From assembly GCF_011355085.1 (NCBI RefSeq), contig NZ_VXCP01000001.1, positions 76,285 through 140,284 of the forward strand: a stretch of 64,000 nucleotides of DNA, written 5' to 3'. A program made the translations under genes and the position numbers. This DNA is from Pseudomonas akapageensis (lineage in GTDB: Bacteria > Pseudomonadota > Gammaproteobacteria > Pseudomonadales > Pseudomonadaceae). Below the pieces are notes generated by a model that searched no databases, was not told the origin of the DNA, and worked only from the letters and a program-made list of their open reading frames with translations. This document shows, piece after piece, positions 7,933-21,652 of the stretch. How positions within the stretch are numbered: position 1 is the stretch's first letter; the number at the start of each line of letters is the position of its first letter.

Positions 7933-9867
7933 TCAGGCGCGGAACTGGCCCAGACTGGCCTTGAGCTGGGCCGCCAGACCATCGAGCACCTTGCTGCTGG
8001 CAGTGGTCTCCAGCACCGCCTGGGCCGCCTGCTCAGCCTGGGCGTGAATCGTCTCGACGCGCCCCCTGACCGCCTGGGCACCCCGGGCCTGCTGCTCGGC
8101 GGCACGCGTGGCCAGGCCAATGGCTGCATGCACTTGCTCGACCGATGACTGCACTGTCTGCTGCAAGCGTGCGCTGTCGCGCAACACCAGCAAGCCTTCA
8201 TTGGCCTGGCGCCCGGCCTGGCTGATCGCCGCTACCGCCTCGCGCGCACCCTGCTGCAACGCGCCGATATGGGCCTGGATATCGCCTGTGGAGCTCTGGG
8301 TCTTGCTGGCCAGGGCACGCACCTCGTCGGCCACGACGGCGAAACCGCGCCCGGTCTCCCCGGCTCGTGCCGCTTCGATGGCGGCGTTGAGCGCCAACAG
8401 ATTGGTCTGTTCGGCGATGCCGTGAATCACGGTCAGCACCACTTCGATCTGCTCGCTCTGGTCAGCCAGGCGCTCGATCACTTTTGAACCGGTCTGCACC
8501 TGCTCGGCCAACGCTTCGATGAGATTGCCGACCTGGGCCGAGGTCCGAGAGTTCTCGTCCGTGGCCTGGCGGATATCCACCACCTGCTTGAGGGCGGCTT
8601 GCATGGCCTGGCTTTCGGCCTGGGCTTCATCGGCCATGGTCGACAGCGCCTTGAGGCTGGCCGCGACTTCATCGCGCTGCATTTCGGCCGCTGCATCGGC
8701 GCCGGCATTGCGTTGTGCCATCGCCCCGATCTCGACCCCTGTACGCTGCGCCACATCGCCCGCCTCGCGAACGATCGGCTGCAACTTGTCGACGAAGCGA
8801 TTGACGGCCGAAGCCATCTCGCCGATCTCATCCTTACTGTTGAGCGCAACACGCTTGGTCAGATCACCTTCGCCGGCAGCCAGGTCATTCAGCGCTGCGA
8901 TCAGCAGGTGCAGTCTGTTGACCACACGCCGGCCCAGTACCACGGCCAGCACCAGCAGTACCCCCATGCCAACCAGAACCAGGCCCATGCCAATTTTCCA
9001 ACGCAGGGTTGCCGCCGCTTCCTGGACGGTATGAGTAGTATTGGCCTGCATGGCCTGAGCACTGTCCCTGGCCGTACCCAGGCGGGCCTGCAGCGCCTTG
9101 GAGCTATCGGCCGCCGCAGCACCAAGGCTATCGGCCACCAGTTGGTCGCCGCTGGCAATCAGCGCAGTGAAGCGCTGGTCGAGCGCTTTGAGCTCCTGCT
9201 CGACAGAGGCAGTCGACACCCCCATCAGAACCTTGCCGATTTCGACACCGTTGGGGTTGATCGAGGCTTCGACGTAATACACCGATGCATCGTTACGGGC
9301 GGCGTTGAGGACCTTGTCCAGCGCGCGCTCACCTTCACCTTTGGCCAAAAGGGCCCGATTGATCGGGTTTTCCCGGTTCAGGTAACGGGTCAGGTGCTGG
9401 CCCTGGGCGTCGTCATAGATCACGAACAGCACATTGGGATTGCGCTGGGCCCGGCGGGCGAACTCCGACAGAGTCGGCACGTCATTGTCCCACATGGCGC
9501 GCGGTGCGACCGAGGCGAGCAACTGCGCCATATCATTGGCGGATTCCTTCAGGTCCTTTTCCAGGGTCGCGCGCAATTGCGCCTGCTCGCCCTGCAGCCG
9601 AGTGGAGAGACCGCTGGTCAAGCGTTGCCGGGTACTGCTCGACAGGTTGTCGAGACTCGAGGTTACCTCGCGCCCCGCCTGCTCGAGCTCAGCGGACAGC
9701 TTCTGGCTATCGGCACCCAAACGCTTGCCCAGGTCGGCCTCCAGCGCAGTGACCGTGCTGCGGGTCAGGGCGACCGCTACCAGCACTTGCACCAAAAGAG
9801 CGATACCAAGGGCAACAAACACAGGCCGCAACAGGCGGCTTCGTAACAATGAGAGAACGGCAGACAC
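7933..9867 (-). CDS. Methyl-accepting chemotaxis protein
   Basis: 644 residues from the GTG at 9867, which has AGAGGA 7 bases upstream; an in-frame ATG nine codons earlier (9894) lacks an SD. TM1 lies near residues 9-27, followed by a ~250-residue periplasmic sensor region, TM2 ([18 protein letters not shown]), a HAMP domain and a cytoplasmic signalling domain. The invariant hairpin ([28 protein letters not shown]) is near residues 485-515. It has no C-terminal CheR-binding pentapeptide. It senses an unknown ligand and signals to CheA/CheW. It borders the microcin island. Confidence 0.93.
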   Translation of the reverse strand: MSAVLSLLRSRLLRPVFVALGIALLVQVLVAVALTRSTVTALEADLGKRLGADSQKLSAELEQAGREVTSSLDNLSSSTRQRLTSGLSTRLQGEQAQLRATLEKDLKESANDMAQLLASVAPRAMWDNDVPTLSEFARRAQRNPNVLFVIYDDAQGQHLTRYLNRENPINRALLAKGEGERALDKVLNAARNDASVYYVEASINPNGVEIGKVLMGVSTASVEQELKALDQRFTALIASGDQLVADSLGAAAADSSKALQARLGTARDSAQAMQANTTHTVQEAAATLRWKIGMGLVLVGMGVLLVLAVVLGRRVVNRLHLLIAALNDLAAGEGDLTKRVALNSKDEIGEMASAVNRFVDKLQPIVREAGDVAQRTGVEIGAMAQRNAGADAAAEMQRDEVAASLKALSTMADEAQAESQAMQAALKQVVDIRQATDENSRTSAQVGNLIEALAEQVQTGSKVIERLADQSEQIEVVLTVIHGIAEQTNLLALNAAIEAARAGETGRGFAVVADEVRALASKTQSSTGDIQAHIGALQQGAREAVAAISQAGRQANEGLLVLRDSARLQQTVQSSVEQVHAAIGLATRAAEQQARGAQAVRGRVETIHAQAEQAAQAVLETTASSKVLDGLAAQLKASLGQFRA

Positions 9868-10088
9868 TAGAGAATCCTCTACTTCTGGCGCCATTATTTT
9901 GATGGCTCACCGGGAGCGAGTTTTGCAGCAAAGGTCGTGCCGCACAGCAGACAAATATGACAAACAATCCCTCGGGAACACTTCGCCACGTCGAAATCAT
10001 TCCATCGCCACAGCAAAGACCCAGCAGCTTAGGCTTCAGGCGCAGGGCGGACTCGCCCTGATCAACCCTCAACTGCAAGGACCGCAGC

Positions 10089-10670
10089 ATGACTACTCAC
10101 AGACAAAACTCATTTATCGCCCAGATCGGTACCACCTCCACTCCCGTCAATTTCCTTGATGCCCTGTTGGGCCGTCCCGCCAAGTACACCTATAAAATCG
10201 GCGGAGGTGGCGTGAGTACTCTGCTATCGCGACAAGTGGACGACTCTCATTTGCTTGGGAGTCAACCGATTACCGCCAGCCCCGCACCACCCGCCCTGAC
10301 TCTCTACTTCCGATTGACCAATGCTGGATACGTGCTTTACGTCAGAACGCCAGGTCCTCACTTCGGCAAGGGCATTTTTCTGGACAACAGCGGGGCAGCG
10401 GGCGCATTTGCGGTGGACCGGCAAGACCCTACGCCCTTCAACCTGGTCACGTCCGACGGACAACGCGTGACGCTGGAAAATCTGACGTCGAACACGGTTG
10501 GCATCCAGCTCGAACATAAAGGAACGCAGATCAAGCTGCATCGCTTTCGAAAAGGCAACTCCCCTTACCATTACCTGGCCGCCTCGAGCAGCAGTAGCGT
10601 GCCATTCACATTTCCGCTGGAGATCCTGGAGCGTAATGCGCCCTACCTGAGCCACCCGGACGAAGTGTGA
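10089..10670 (+). CDS. Hypothetical protein, beta-rich, unknown function
   Basis: 193 residues, no signal peptide or membrane segment. The middle and end look like alternating beta strands with Gly/Asn turns (LTLYFRLTNAGYVLYVRT, RVTLENLTSNTVGIQLEH), loosely recalling beta-trefoil or lectin-like folds. I do not recognise the family. It stands alone between the divergent chemoreceptor and the convergent purA, and has its own terminator. Confidence 0.65.
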   Translation: MTTHRQNSFIAQIGTTSTPVNFLDALLGRPAKYTYKIGGGGVSTLLSRQVDDSHLLGSQPITASPAPPALTLYFRLTNAGYVLYVRTPGPHFGKGIFLDNSGAAGAFAVDRQDPTPFNLVTSDGQRVTLENLTSNTVGIQLEHKGTQIKLHRFRKGNSPYHYLAASSSSSVPFTFPLEILERNAPYLSHPDEV

Positions 10671-10685
10671 AAACAGCCAAAAACG

Positions 10686-10713
10686 ACAAAGGGCCCCATA
10701 AGGGGCCCTTTGT
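10686..10713. terminator. Bidirectional terminator between the hypothetical gene and purA
   Basis: A perfect 12-bp stem (ACAAAGGGCCCC / GGGGCCCTTTGT) with a 4-base loop lies between two convergent genes. The stem itself ends in A/T runs on both sides. Confidence 0.85.
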
Positions 10714-10731
10714 TTGTACACCAATCGCTTA

Positions 10732-13267
<2,536 letters not shown>

Positions 13268-13451
13268 TACGCCATTCCCCTATGATCCGGGCGGCCAGCC
13301 TTCGGGCGAGCCTTGAGTGAAGCAGATGTCGGCAGCCAATGGCTGGCAGTCGCTGTTCGACTGACGCGCCCGTGCGGCCCACATCCTCGCAATTCTGATG
13401 AGATCTCTACACACGCATGGTCGCTAATCGACCAATCGATCTTGCAGACGC

Positions 13452-13475
13452 AAAAAAGCCGGGAATTTCCCGGCT
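13452..13475 (-). terminator. Rho-independent terminator after hflC
   Basis: On the minus strand a 9-bp stem (AGCCGGGAA / TTCCCGGCT) with a 1-base centre is followed by six T. It separates the hfq-hflXKC cluster from hisZ-purA. Confidence 0.8.
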
Positions 13476-13546
13476 GCCGCATCATACACTCGTTTTCTGC
13501 AAGGATCACCCCGCCAGGCGGTTAAACCGCCCGGCGGAATGCATCT

Positions 13547-14416
13547 TCAAGGCTTGAATTTGTCCATGAAACGGAAAAATTCGCTGCTTGGGTCCAGCAC
13601 CAACACATCACTCTTGTTGGCAAAGCTTTCACGGTAGGCGCGCAGGCTGCGGTAGAACGCGTAGAACTCCTGGTCCTGACCATAGGCCTTGGCATAGATG
13701 GCGGCCGCTTGTGCATCGCCATCACCGCGGGCCTCTTCAGACTCACGATAGGCTTCAGCCAGCAGTACGCGGCGCTGACGGTCGGCATCGGCACGGATAC
13801 CTTCAGCCAGCTCGTTACCCTTGGCCCGATGCTCGCGTGCTTCACGCTCACGCTCGGTGCTCATGCGCTCGAACACGCTGCGGTTCACTTCCTTGGGCAG
13901 GTCGATGGCCTTGACCCGGACATCGACAACTTCGATACCCAGTTCATTGTTGGCCATACGATTGAGCGAAGCGGTGATGTCAGCCATCAACGCGTCACGC
14001 TCGCCCGACACCACTTCGTGCAGGGTGCGTTTACCGAACTGGTCACGCAGGCCCGATTCCAGACGGCGCGACAAACGCTCGTCGGCGATCTGCTTGAGAC
14101 CCGAGGTCGCGGTGTAGAAACGCTCGGCGTCCTTGACCCGCCACTTGGCGTAGGCATCGACCATCACGGCTTTCTTTTCCAGGGTCAGGAAACGCTGGGT
14201 CGGTGCATCCAGGGTCATCAGGCGTGCATCGAACTTGCGCACCTGGTTCACGTAGGGCACTTTCACATGCAGGCCTGGCTGGACATCGGCCTGGACCACA
14301 CGACCGAACTGCAGCAATACCGCGCGCTCGGTCTGAGCAACGATGTAGAAGCTGTTCCAGGCCACGACCGCCAGCACCACGCCGACGATCAAGGCGATCA
14401 GCGATTTATTGCTCAT
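13547..14416 (-). CDS. hflC: Modulator of FtsH protease HflC
   Basis: 289 residues: one N-terminal transmembrane helix (about 5-22) and an SPFH/prohibitin domain with a helical tail. With HflK it forms the periplasmic cage around FtsH that limits degradation of membrane proteins. Its ATG overlaps the hflK stop codon (TGATG), the standard coupled arrangement. Confidence 0.97.
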   Translation of the reverse strand: MSNKSLIALIVGVVLAVVAWNSFYIVAQTERAVLLQFGRVVQADVQPGLHVKVPYVNQVRKFDARLMTLDAPTQRFLTLEKKAVMVDAYAKWRVKDAERFYTATSGLKQIADERLSRRLESGLRDQFGKRTLHEVVSGERDALMADITASLNRMANNELGIEVVDVRVKAIDLPKEVNRSVFERMSTEREREAREHRAKGNELAEGIRADADRQRRVLLAEAYRESEEARGDGDAQAAAIYAKAYGQDQEFYAFYRSLRAYRESFANKSDVLVLDPSSEFFRFMDKFKP

Positions 14417-15579
14417 CAGCGACTCTCCCTTGAACGCAACTCACGCTGCTGCTGTTGCAGATCCGCGGCTGCACGAGCCCCCGAATCACTGGCCGGCACG
14501 GATGCCGAAGTTACCGGCGCACTGCTGCTGCGAGCGCTGTCGACCATCTTGTCCAGCGGGAGGTACAGCAGGTTGTTCTGCCCGTCCTTGCCCGAGACCA
14601 GCACCTTGCTGGTATTGCTGAAGACTTCCTGCATGGTGTCCAGGTACAGACGCTGACGCGTCACTTCAGGAGCCTTGCGGTACTCGGCGACCAGCTTGGT
14701 AAAGCGGTCGGCTTCACCCTTGGCGCGCGAGATCGTTTCGTCGCGATAACCGTTGGCGTCTTCGAGAATACGCTGGGCCTGACCACGGGCTTCGGGCACG
14801 ACGCCGTTGGCATAGGTTTCGGCCTGGTTGCGGGCGCGCTGCTCATCTTCACGCGCACGAATCACATCGTCGAAGGCTTCCTGGACTTCACGCGGGGCGG
14901 CCGCGCTCTGTACGTTCACCTGGGTGACCGTGATACCGGTGCGATAGGTATCGAGGAAGCGTTGCAGCCGCTCCTTGATTTCGCTGGCCATCAATTCACG
15001 GCCTTCGGTCAGCACCTGATCCATGGCGGTGGAACCCACCACATGGCGCAAGGCGCTGTCGGTCGCGTGTTGCAGGCTCACTTCCGGCTGGTCGACGTTG
15101 AGCACGAAGTCCTGCAGGTTGGAAATCTTGTACTGCACGGTCAGCGGCACTTCGACGATGTTCTCGTCTTCGGTCAGCATCTGGCCCTGCTTGGAGTAGG
15201 CACGCTCACGCGTGACGTTTTCCATGTATTTGCGATCGATCGGCGGGAAGTAGATGTTCAGGCCCGGCCCCACGGTTTCGTAGTACTTGCCGAAACGCAG
15301 CACGACGGCCTGTTCCTGCTCGTCCACGACATACACGGCGCTGTACAGCCAGATAGCCGCAAGCACGGCCAGCCCGATTCCGAGCAAGCCTAGACCGCCG
15401 CCCTTGCCAGGGCTTGCGTCACCACGTTTCTTGCCACTACCGAACAACCCGTTCAGGCTCTCCTGCAGCTTACGGAAGGCCTCGTCGAGATCCGGTGGTC
15501 CCTTCTTGTCGCCGCCTCGGCGGTTTCCACCCCAAGGGTCCTGATTGTTCGAGTTGCCACCCGGCTCATTCCAAGCCAT
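14416..15579 (-). CDS. hflK: Modulator of FtsH protease HflK
   Basis: 387 residues from the ATG at 15579 (MAWNEPGG), which has GGAG six bases upstream; the frame stays open for 26 more codons but lacks a better start. A Gly/Asn-rich cytoplasmic N-terminus precedes a transmembrane helix (about 70-90) and the SPFH domain. The C-terminus is Ser/Ala- and Gln-rich. Forms the HflKC complex with FtsH. Confidence 0.96.
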   Translation of the reverse strand: MAWNEPGGNSNNQDPWGGNRRGGDKKGPPDLDEAFRKLQESLNGLFGSGKKRGDASPGKGGGLGLLGIGLAVLAAIWLYSAVYVVDEQEQAVVLRFGKYYETVGPGLNIYFPPIDRKYMENVTRERAYSKQGQMLTEDENIVEVPLTVQYKISNLQDFVLNVDQPEVSLQHATDSALRHVVGSTAMDQVLTEGRELMASEIKERLQRFLDTYRTGITVTQVNVQSAAAPREVQEAFDDVIRAREDEQRARNQAETYANGVVPEARGQAQRILEDANGYRDETISRAKGEADRFTKLVAEYRKAPEVTRQRLYLDTMQEVFSNTSKVLVSGKDGQNNLLYLPLDKMVDSARSSSAPVTSASVPASDSGARAAADLQQQQRELRSRESR

Positions 15580-15675
15580 AGCGCTCTCCATCTGATAAAG
15601 CAAAGACGCACCCACGGCGCGCCAACCAATGCTACAGAATGCCTGCCGCGGCAGCACAACCGCTTTGTCAGGCTT

Positions 15676-16977
15676 TTATTGCAAAGTGTGTTGCTCGATG
15701 AATTCCAGCGGCTTCATCCCTTCGCGACTCACCAGGCGATTCAATTCCACGCGCGGCAAGCGCACTGCCAACAGGCTGTGGCCGTCGTCGTCATGCTCTT
15801 CGCTCTGAACAGCCCCCAATGCAAAGAACTGCGCTCGTAGCCTGGACAAGCGTTGCGGCAAGCGCAGGGTGCCTACGAACAGATCATCCCCAAGAAGCTC
15901 GGCCACGGCCTGAGACAGCAAGTTCAGGCCCCGACCATCCTGCGCCGACACCCAGACCCGCTGCGGCTTGCCGTCGGCATTACGCTGAATCTGCGGCTCG
16001 ACGCCTTCAAGCAGATCGAGTTTGTTATACACCTCAAGTATCGGCAAGTCCTGCGCCCCGATTTCGCCAAGCACTGCCATGACTTGCTCGATCTGGGCCA
16101 TGCGCTCGGGTTCGTGGGCATCGATGACATGCAACAGCAGGTCGGAATTGCTCGACTCTTCGAGCGTAGCTCGAAACGCCTCAACCAGCTTGTGCGGCAG
16201 ATGCCGGATAAAACCTACGGTGTCGGCCAGGACGATGGGCCCCAGGTCATCGAGCTCGAGCCGACGCAATGTCGGGTCGAGGGTCGCGAACAGCTGGTTG
16301 GCCGCATAAACATCGGACTGGGTCAGGTTATTGAACAGGGTCGACTTGCCGGCGTTGGTGTAGCCCACGAGCGAAACCGAAGGAATATCGGCGCGTTTGC
16401 GCCCACGCCTGGCGTTCTCACGCTGGCTGCGCACCTTCTCCAACCGGCCCTTGATCTGGCGCAGGCGAACCCGCAGCAGGCGCCGGTCGGTTTCGAGCTG
16501 GGTTTCACCCGGGCCGCGCAGACCGATACCGCCCTTCTGCCGCTCAAGGTGAGTCCAGCCGCGAACCAGTCGCGTACTCATGTACTCGAGCTGGGCCAGT
16601 TCGACCTGCAGCTTACCTTCATGGGTACGAGCGCGTTGGGCGAAGATGTCCAGGATCAGACCGGTGCGATCGATCACGCGACACTCGAATGCACGTTCGA
16701 GGTTACGCTCCTGGCTGGGGGTGAGGGTGTAGTTGAAAATCACCAGGTCTACCTGCTCGGCTTTGACCAGGTCGCGCAATTCCTCGACCTTGCCGCTGCC
16801 AATCAGGTATTTGGCGGTAGGCTGCTGCCGCGCGATGCTCACGAACGCGACAGTATCGGCGCCGGCCGATTCTGCCAGCTCCTGAAACTCCTGCGGGTCT
16901 TCGCGCGCCTCAGGGTCCTGACCATCCAAGTGAACGAGAACGGTTCGTTCACCACCACCGTGGCGCTCAAAGAACAA
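15676..16977 (-). CDS. hflX: Ribosome-associated GTPase HflX
   Basis: 433 residues. An N-terminal HflX domain and helical linker (GLRGPGETQLETDRR) precede a G domain with P-loop GYTNAGKST, DTVGF and NKLD motifs. HflX splits stalled ribosomes. Its gene lies 12 bp after hfq and upstream of hflK, as in other gammaproteobacteria. Confidence 0.97.
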   Translation of the reverse strand: MFFERHGGGERTVLVHLDGQDPEAREDPQEFQELAESAGADTVAFVSIARQQPTAKYLIGSGKVEELRDLVKAEQVDLVIFNYTLTPSQERNLERAFECRVIDRTGLILDIFAQRARTHEGKLQVELAQLEYMSTRLVRGWTHLERQKGGIGLRGPGETQLETDRRLLRVRLRQIKGRLEKVRSQRENARRGRKRADIPSVSLVGYTNAGKSTLFNNLTQSDVYAANQLFATLDPTLRRLELDDLGPIVLADTVGFIRHLPHKLVEAFRATLEESSNSDLLLHVIDAHEPERMAQIEQVMAVLGEIGAQDLPILEVYNKLDLLEGVEPQIQRNADGKPQRVWVSAQDGRGLNLLSQAVAELLGDDLFVGTLRLPQRLSRLRAQFFALGAVQSEEHDDDGHSLLAVRLPRVELNRLVSREGMKPLEFIEQHTLQ

Positions 16978-16989
16978 AGCAGACTCCTA

Positions 16990-17250
16990 TCAGGCGTTAC
17001 CTGGCTCAGCGTCGCCCTGCTCGGACTCGGTTGCACTCGGCAGACGGATCGGACGCACAGGAACAACAGTCGAGATGGCGTGTTTGTAAACCATCTGGCT
17101 GACGGTGTTTTTCAGCAGGATCACGAACTGGTCGAAAGATTCGATCGTGCCTTGCAGCTTGATGCCGTTGACCAGATAGATCGATACCCCAACTTTCTCT
17201 TTCCGCAATGTATTCAAGTAAGGGTCTTGTAGCGAATGCCCTTTTGACAT
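16990..17250 (-). CDS. hfq: RNA chaperone Hfq
   Basis: 86 residues from [13 protein letters not shown] (ATG 17250). The Sm1 region ([13 protein letters not shown]) and Sm2 YKHAIST are intact, including the distal/proximal-face residues Gln8, Phe42 and the YKH signature. Hexameric partner of small RNAs and, in Pseudomonas, of Crc in catabolite repression. The ORF could extend 8 codons upstream, but conservation starts here. Confidence 0.98.
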   Translation of the reverse strand: MSKGHSLQDPYLNTLRKEKVGVSIYLVNGIKLQGTIESFDQFVILLKNTVSQMVYKHAISTVVPVRPIRLPSATESEQGDAEPGNA

Positions 17251-17346
17251 ATGCCGCACTCCTGTAAGGATCAATAAAAAATAAAATGTGAAAAACTGAT
17301 GGCTGAAAGCCGCCCCACCCCAAGGATAGACGGCAATTACAAGGAC

Positions 17347-18318
17347 TCAGCTCAATATGGAGACCGATCCGAGGTATTTCAAGGTGCGCGGCAGATTGTC
17401 GCAAGCCAGGCTGTCCAGCCATTGCAGATCAGCCCAACTACGCAACCAGGTAAATTGCCGCTTCGCCAACTGGCGAGTGGCAATGATGCCGCGTTCCTGC
17501 ATTTCAGATGACGTCAACTTGCCATCAAGATAATCCCAGACCTGGCGATATCCTACTGCTCGTATAGACGGCAACCCCGCATGCAAGTCACTTCTGGCAC
17601 GCAGCGATCGGACCTCGTCAACGAAGCCCTGTTCCAACATTTGTTCAAATCGCAGAGCAATTCGATCATGTAACACCCGGCGATCCGTTGGTGCAATCGC
17701 GAGGTTTGCCACAGTATAGGGCAATTGACCGTGTCCCGATGCGCCTGCGACAGCACTTTGCGCAGATTGTCGCTCACGATGTGAGGTCATGCTCATTCCG
17801 CTGACCCGATAAACCTCAAGTGCACGAATCAGGCGCTGCGGATCATTGGGGTGGATTCGGGCGGCGGAAACCGGATCCACGGCGGCCAATTGCTCATGCA
17901 GCGCCAACCAACCGAGGCGCTGGGCCTCGGCTTCCAGTTCGGCGCGCACCTGCGGATCGGCAGGCGGCATATCGGCCAGGCCTTCGAGTAACGCCTTGAA
18001 ATACAACATCGTGCCACCGACCAGCAGGGGAATATTCCCCCGGGCAGTGATTTCAGCCATGGCCGCCAGGGCATCGGTGCGAAAATCAGCCGCCGAATAG
18101 CTCTGGGCCGGATCGAGGATGTCGATCAGATAGTGCGGATGCCTGGCCAGAATGTCCTTCGACGGCTTGGCAGTGCCGATGTCCATGCCGCGATAGACCA
18201 GGGCCGAATCGACGCTGATCAATTCGCAGGGCAGGACCTTGCTCAGTTCGATGGCGAGGTCGGTCTTGCCGGAGGCCGTCGGCCCCATCAGGAATATTGC
18301 CGGGGGAAGTGCACTCAT
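17347..18318 (-). CDS. miaA: tRNA dimethylallyltransferase
   Basis: 323 residues starting at ATG 18318, two bases after the mutL stop. P-loop [11 protein letters not shown], the [16 protein letters not shown] segment and [11 protein letters not shown] are all typical. It adds the isopentenyl group to A37 of tRNAs reading UNN codons. Coupled to mutL and followed by hfq. Confidence 0.97.
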   Translation of the reverse strand: MSALPPAIFLMGPTASGKTDLAIELSKVLPCELISVDSALVYRGMDIGTAKPSKDILARHPHYLIDILDPAQSYSAADFRTDALAAMAEITARGNIPLLVGGTMLYFKALLEGLADMPPADPQVRAELEAEAQRLGWLALHEQLAAVDPVSAARIHPNDPQRLIRALEVYRVSGMSMTSHRERQSAQSAVAGASGHGQLPYTVANLAIAPTDRRVLHDRIALRFEQMLEQGFVDEVRSLRARSDLHAGLPSIRAVGYRQVWDYLDGKLTSSEMQERGIIATRQLAKRQFTWLRSWADLQWLDSLACDNLPRTLKYLGSVSILS

Positions 18319-18320
18319 GT

Positions 18321-20222
18321 TCAACGACCGCGCAAAAAGAGTTTGTCGAGGTCGTCCAGGCCCATTTGGGTCCAGGTCGGGCGGCCATGGTTGCACTGGC
18401 CGCTGCGCTCGGTATTTTCCATGTCACGCAGCAGGGCATTCATTTCCGGCACGGCCAGGCGTCGGTTGGCACGGATCGCACCGTGGCAGGCCATGGTGCC
18501 GAGCAGCTCGTTCAAATGCGCCTGGATGCGATCGCTGGTGCCATATTCCATCAGATCCGCCAGCACGTCATGCACCAGACGGTTGGCCTCGGCCTGCTTG
18601 AGCAATGCAGGGATCTGCCGGATCGCGAGGCTTTCCGGACCCAGCCGCTGCAGCTCGAAGCCCAGGCGCTGGAACCACCCGGCATGCTCTTCGGCGCAAT
18701 CGGCCTCGCGCTGGCTCACTGCAATCGATTCGGGCACCAGCAGCGGCTGGCCGCTCAGGCCTTCACTGGCCATGGCGACCTTCAGGCGCTCGTACATGAT
18801 CCGTTCGTGGGCCGCGTGCATATCCACCAACACCAGGCCCTGGGCGTTTTCGGCAAGGATGTAGATACCCTTGAGCTGGGCCAGGGCATAGCCCAGCGGC
18901 GGAATATCACCCTGGCTATCGGGCAAGGCACTGGCGCTGGCGGCCGCACCGGGCAGCGGCGCGAAGAACTCGCGGTAGACGCTTTGCGCTTCTGCTGTCG
19001 GCAACGGCTGGGCCGGGCGCGGTGAATACTGGTACTGATAGCCGGCCCCGGCACCACCGCCCGCAGCACGCGCTGCCGGCTCGGACTGGGGCTGTTCGAG
19101 CAGGTTTGCAGCCAGACGCATTTCCCCCTGGGGGCCGAACTCGCCAGCCTGCAGACCCGTCGGGCGAACCATCTCGGGCGTCTCCGCAGCCGCAGGCAGT
19201 TGGTCTTCGGGGCGCACATCGGCCAGTGCCCGATGCAGGGTGCCATAAAGGAAGTCGTGAACCATGCGCCCGTCGCGAAAGCGCACTTCATGCTTGGTCG
19301 GGTGCACGTTGACGTCGACGCCGGTCGGGTCGACCTCGAAAAACAGCACGAATGTCGGATGTCGGCCGTTGAACAGCACGTCGCGGTAGGCCTGGCGTAC
19401 GGCGTGGGCCACCAGCTTGTCTCGCACCGCACGGCCGTTGACGAAGAAATACTGAAGGTCGGCCTGGCTGCGCGAAAAGGTCGGCAAACCAACCCAGCCC
19501 CACAGGTGCAGACCATTGCGCTCCACTTCGATCGGCAAGGCCTGCTCGAGGAAACCCGGACCGCAGATCGACGCCACGCGCCGTGCCCGGGCAGTATCGT
19601 CATGGGCTTCATGCAGGCTGAGGACGCTCTTGCCATTGTGCCGCAGATGGAAGCCTACATCGAAACGCGCCAGCGCCAGGCGCCGGATCACCTCCTGGAG
19701 GTGGTCGAATTCGGTTTTCTCGGTCTTGAGAAACTTGCGCCGGGCCGGAGTATTGAAGAACAGGTCGCGTACTTCGACCGAGGTGCCGACCGGATGCGCC
19801 GCCGGCTGCACGCGTGGGGCCATGTCGCGCCCTTCGGTCTCGACCTGCCAGGCCTGGTCGGCATCGCGGGTACGCGAAGTCAGGGTCAGGCGGGCCACGG
19901 AGCTGATGGAGGCCAGTGCCTCGCCGCGAAAACCCAGGCTCATGACCCGCTCGAGGTCTTCGAGATCGCGAATCTTGCTGGTTGCGTGACGGGCCAGCGC
20001 CAGTGGCAGGTCGTCAGCGGAAATACCGCCGCCGTCGTCGCGCACGCGCAGCAGCTTCACGCCACCCTGTTCGACTTCGACATCGATGCGTTTGGCGCCG
20101 GAGTCCAGACTGTTCTCCAGCAGCTCCTTGATCACCGAAGCCGGGCGCTCGACCACTTCGCCAGCGGCAATCTGGTTGGCCAGCCGCGGGCTGAGCAGCT
20201 CGATACGTGCAGGACCGGTCAT
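18321..20222 (-). CDS. mutL: DNA mismatch repair protein MutL
   Basis: 633 residues. The GHKL ATPase domain has ENSLDSGA, the DDGGGI loop and GFRGEAL. A Pro/Gln-rich linker (about 345-440) leads to the dimerisation domain, which carries the endonuclease-type [12 protein letters not shown] tail. Overlaps amiB by 4 bp and is followed immediately by miaA. Confidence 0.97.
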   Translation of the reverse strand: MTGPARIELLSPRLANQIAAGEVVERPASVIKELLENSLDSGAKRIDVEVEQGGVKLLRVRDDGGGISADDLPLALARHATSKIRDLEDLERVMSLGFRGEALASISSVARLTLTSRTRDADQAWQVETEGRDMAPRVQPAAHPVGTSVEVRDLFFNTPARRKFLKTEKTEFDHLQEVIRRLALARFDVGFHLRHNGKSVLSLHEAHDDTARARRVASICGPGFLEQALPIEVERNGLHLWGWVGLPTFSRSQADLQYFFVNGRAVRDKLVAHAVRQAYRDVLFNGRHPTFVLFFEVDPTGVDVNVHPTKHEVRFRDGRMVHDFLYGTLHRALADVRPEDQLPAAAETPEMVRPTGLQAGEFGPQGEMRLAANLLEQPQSEPAARAAGGGAGAGYQYQYSPRPAQPLPTAEAQSVYREFFAPLPGAAASASALPDSQGDIPPLGYALAQLKGIYILAENAQGLVLVDMHAAHERIMYERLKVAMASEGLSGQPLLVPESIAVSQREADCAEEHAGWFQRLGFELQRLGPESLAIRQIPALLKQAEANRLVHDVLADLMEYGTSDRIQAHLNELLGTMACHGAIRANRRLAVPEMNALLRDMENTERSGQCNHGRPTWTQMGLDDLDKLFLRGR

Positions 20223-21637
20223 TGTTGTGCCGCCAGCGCCGTGGTCGGTATGGTCAAGGTCTGGCCAACTTTCAGTTCGTCAGTCTTCAGGTTATTGACT
20301 GTGCGCAGTGTCGTGATGCCCACCTGGTAGCGCACGGCGATCATTGCCAGGGTCTCGCCCGAGCGCACCACATGGTCGCGGGGGCCCTGGGCGATCTTGC
20401 CGCTGTCGCGCAGGAAGGCAATATAAGTGCCCGGCGGCGGATTCTGCTGGAAGAACTGGCGCACACCGCTGTGGATCGAGCGGGCCAGAGCCTGCTGATG
20501 GCTGGTGGCGGCGAGCTTGGAAGCCTCGTCGGAATTGGAAATGAACCCGGTTTCCACGAGAATCGACGGAATATCCGGCGATTTCAATACCATGAACCCT
20601 GCCTGTTCCACACGGCGCTTGTGCAACGGCGTGACCCTGCCGATATTGCTCAGCACCTTTTGACCGACGTTCAGGCTTGAAGTCAGCGACGCTGTCATCG
20701 ACAAGTCCAACAGGACGCCCGCAAGCATCTTGTCCTTGTCATCAAGGCTGACGTTGCCGGCACCGCCGATCAAGTCGGAGCGGTTCTCGCTATCGGCCAG
20801 CCAACGGGCGGTTTCGGACGTTGCCCCACGATCGGAGAGGGCGAATACAGAAGCACCGAAGGCGGCTGTGGACGGTGCGGCGTCGGCGTGGATCGAAATG
20901 AACAGGTCGGCGCCTTTCTTGCGAGCGATTTCGGTGCGCTTGCGCAACGGAATGAAGTAGTCGCCGGTACGGGTCAGCTCGGCACGGAAGCCTTTTTCCG
21001 TGTTGATCTGGCGCTGCAATTCCTTGGCGATCGCCAGTACCACGTCTTTTTCATGCTGCCCACGCGAGCCGGATGCGCCCGGGTCTTCGCCGCCGTGGCC
21101 GGCGTCGATGGCGATCACGATATCTCGCTTGCCGTTGGGCACAGGAGTCAGCTTGATCGCCGGTTGCGCCGGCGTTACTGGCACTTCAGGGGCGCTCGCC
21201 ACATTCGAGGGCGGTGTCGGGGGCGTCGGCGTGGCGTCGGCTTCCTGGTCATAGAGGTCGACGACCAGGCGGTTGCCGTACTGCTGGTTTGGCGCCAGGG
21301 TGAAACTCTTGGGCGTGACCGATTTGCTCAGGTCGACCACCACACGCAGATCGGTTGGCGTGCGCTGGGCTGAGCGCACGCTGGTGATCGGGGTATTGGA
21401 GGTGGAAACCTGCAGTGGGGCTGCCAGGGTCGCGCCATTGATGTCGATGACCAGTCGATCCGGCGAGGTCAGGGTAAACACACTGTGCTGCACGGGGCCG
21501 GACAGGTCGAACACCAGGCGAGTGTTATCCGGTGCTCGCCACAAACGCACACTCTTGACTTGCGTGACGGCCAAAGCGTCAACAGCCACTGCCGTAAGCA
21601 GCAATCCTACGACAGCAACCAGTGCGCGAACGCGCAT
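20219..21637 (-). CDS. amiB: N-acetylmuramoyl-L-alanine amidase (AmiB type)
   Basis: 472 residues from ATG 21637, with GGGGA five bases upstream. Signal peptide, AMIN domain (about 25-130), Pro-rich linker, amidase_3 zinc domain ([25 protein letters not shown]) and a C-terminal LysM repeat ([15 protein letters not shown]). It cleaves septal peptidoglycan in the periplasm for daughter-cell separation. The ORF is open for four more codons to another ATG without SD. Confidence 0.95.
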   Translation of the reverse strand: MRVRALVAVVGLLLTAVAVDALAVTQVKSVRLWRAPDNTRLVFDLSGPVQHSVFTLTSPDRLVIDINGATLAAPLQVSTSNTPITSVRSAQRTPTDLRVVVDLSKSVTPKSFTLAPNQQYGNRLVVDLYDQEADATPTPPTPPSNVASAPEVPVTPAQPAIKLTPVPNGKRDIVIAIDAGHGGEDPGASGSRGQHEKDVVLAIAKELQRQINTEKGFRAELTRTGDYFIPLRKRTEIARKKGADLFISIHADAAPSTAAFGASVFALSDRGATSETARWLADSENRSDLIGGAGNVSLDDKDKMLAGVLLDLSMTASLTSSLNVGQKVLSNIGRVTPLHKRRVEQAGFMVLKSPDIPSILVETGFISNSDEASKLAATSHQQALARSIHSGVRQFFQQNPPPGTYIAFLRDSGKIAQGPRDHVVRSGETLAMIAVRYQVGITTLRTVNNLKTDELKVGQTLTIPTTALAAQQ

Positions 21638-21652
21638 ACCTATCCCCATAAT

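Noticed and set aside
8599..9846. Long open frame (415 codons) on the strand opposite the chemoreceptor gene
   Set aside because: It is antisense to a clear methyl-accepting chemotaxis protein; its product is His/Gln/Arg-rich without domains, as expected for shadow frames in GC-rich genes.
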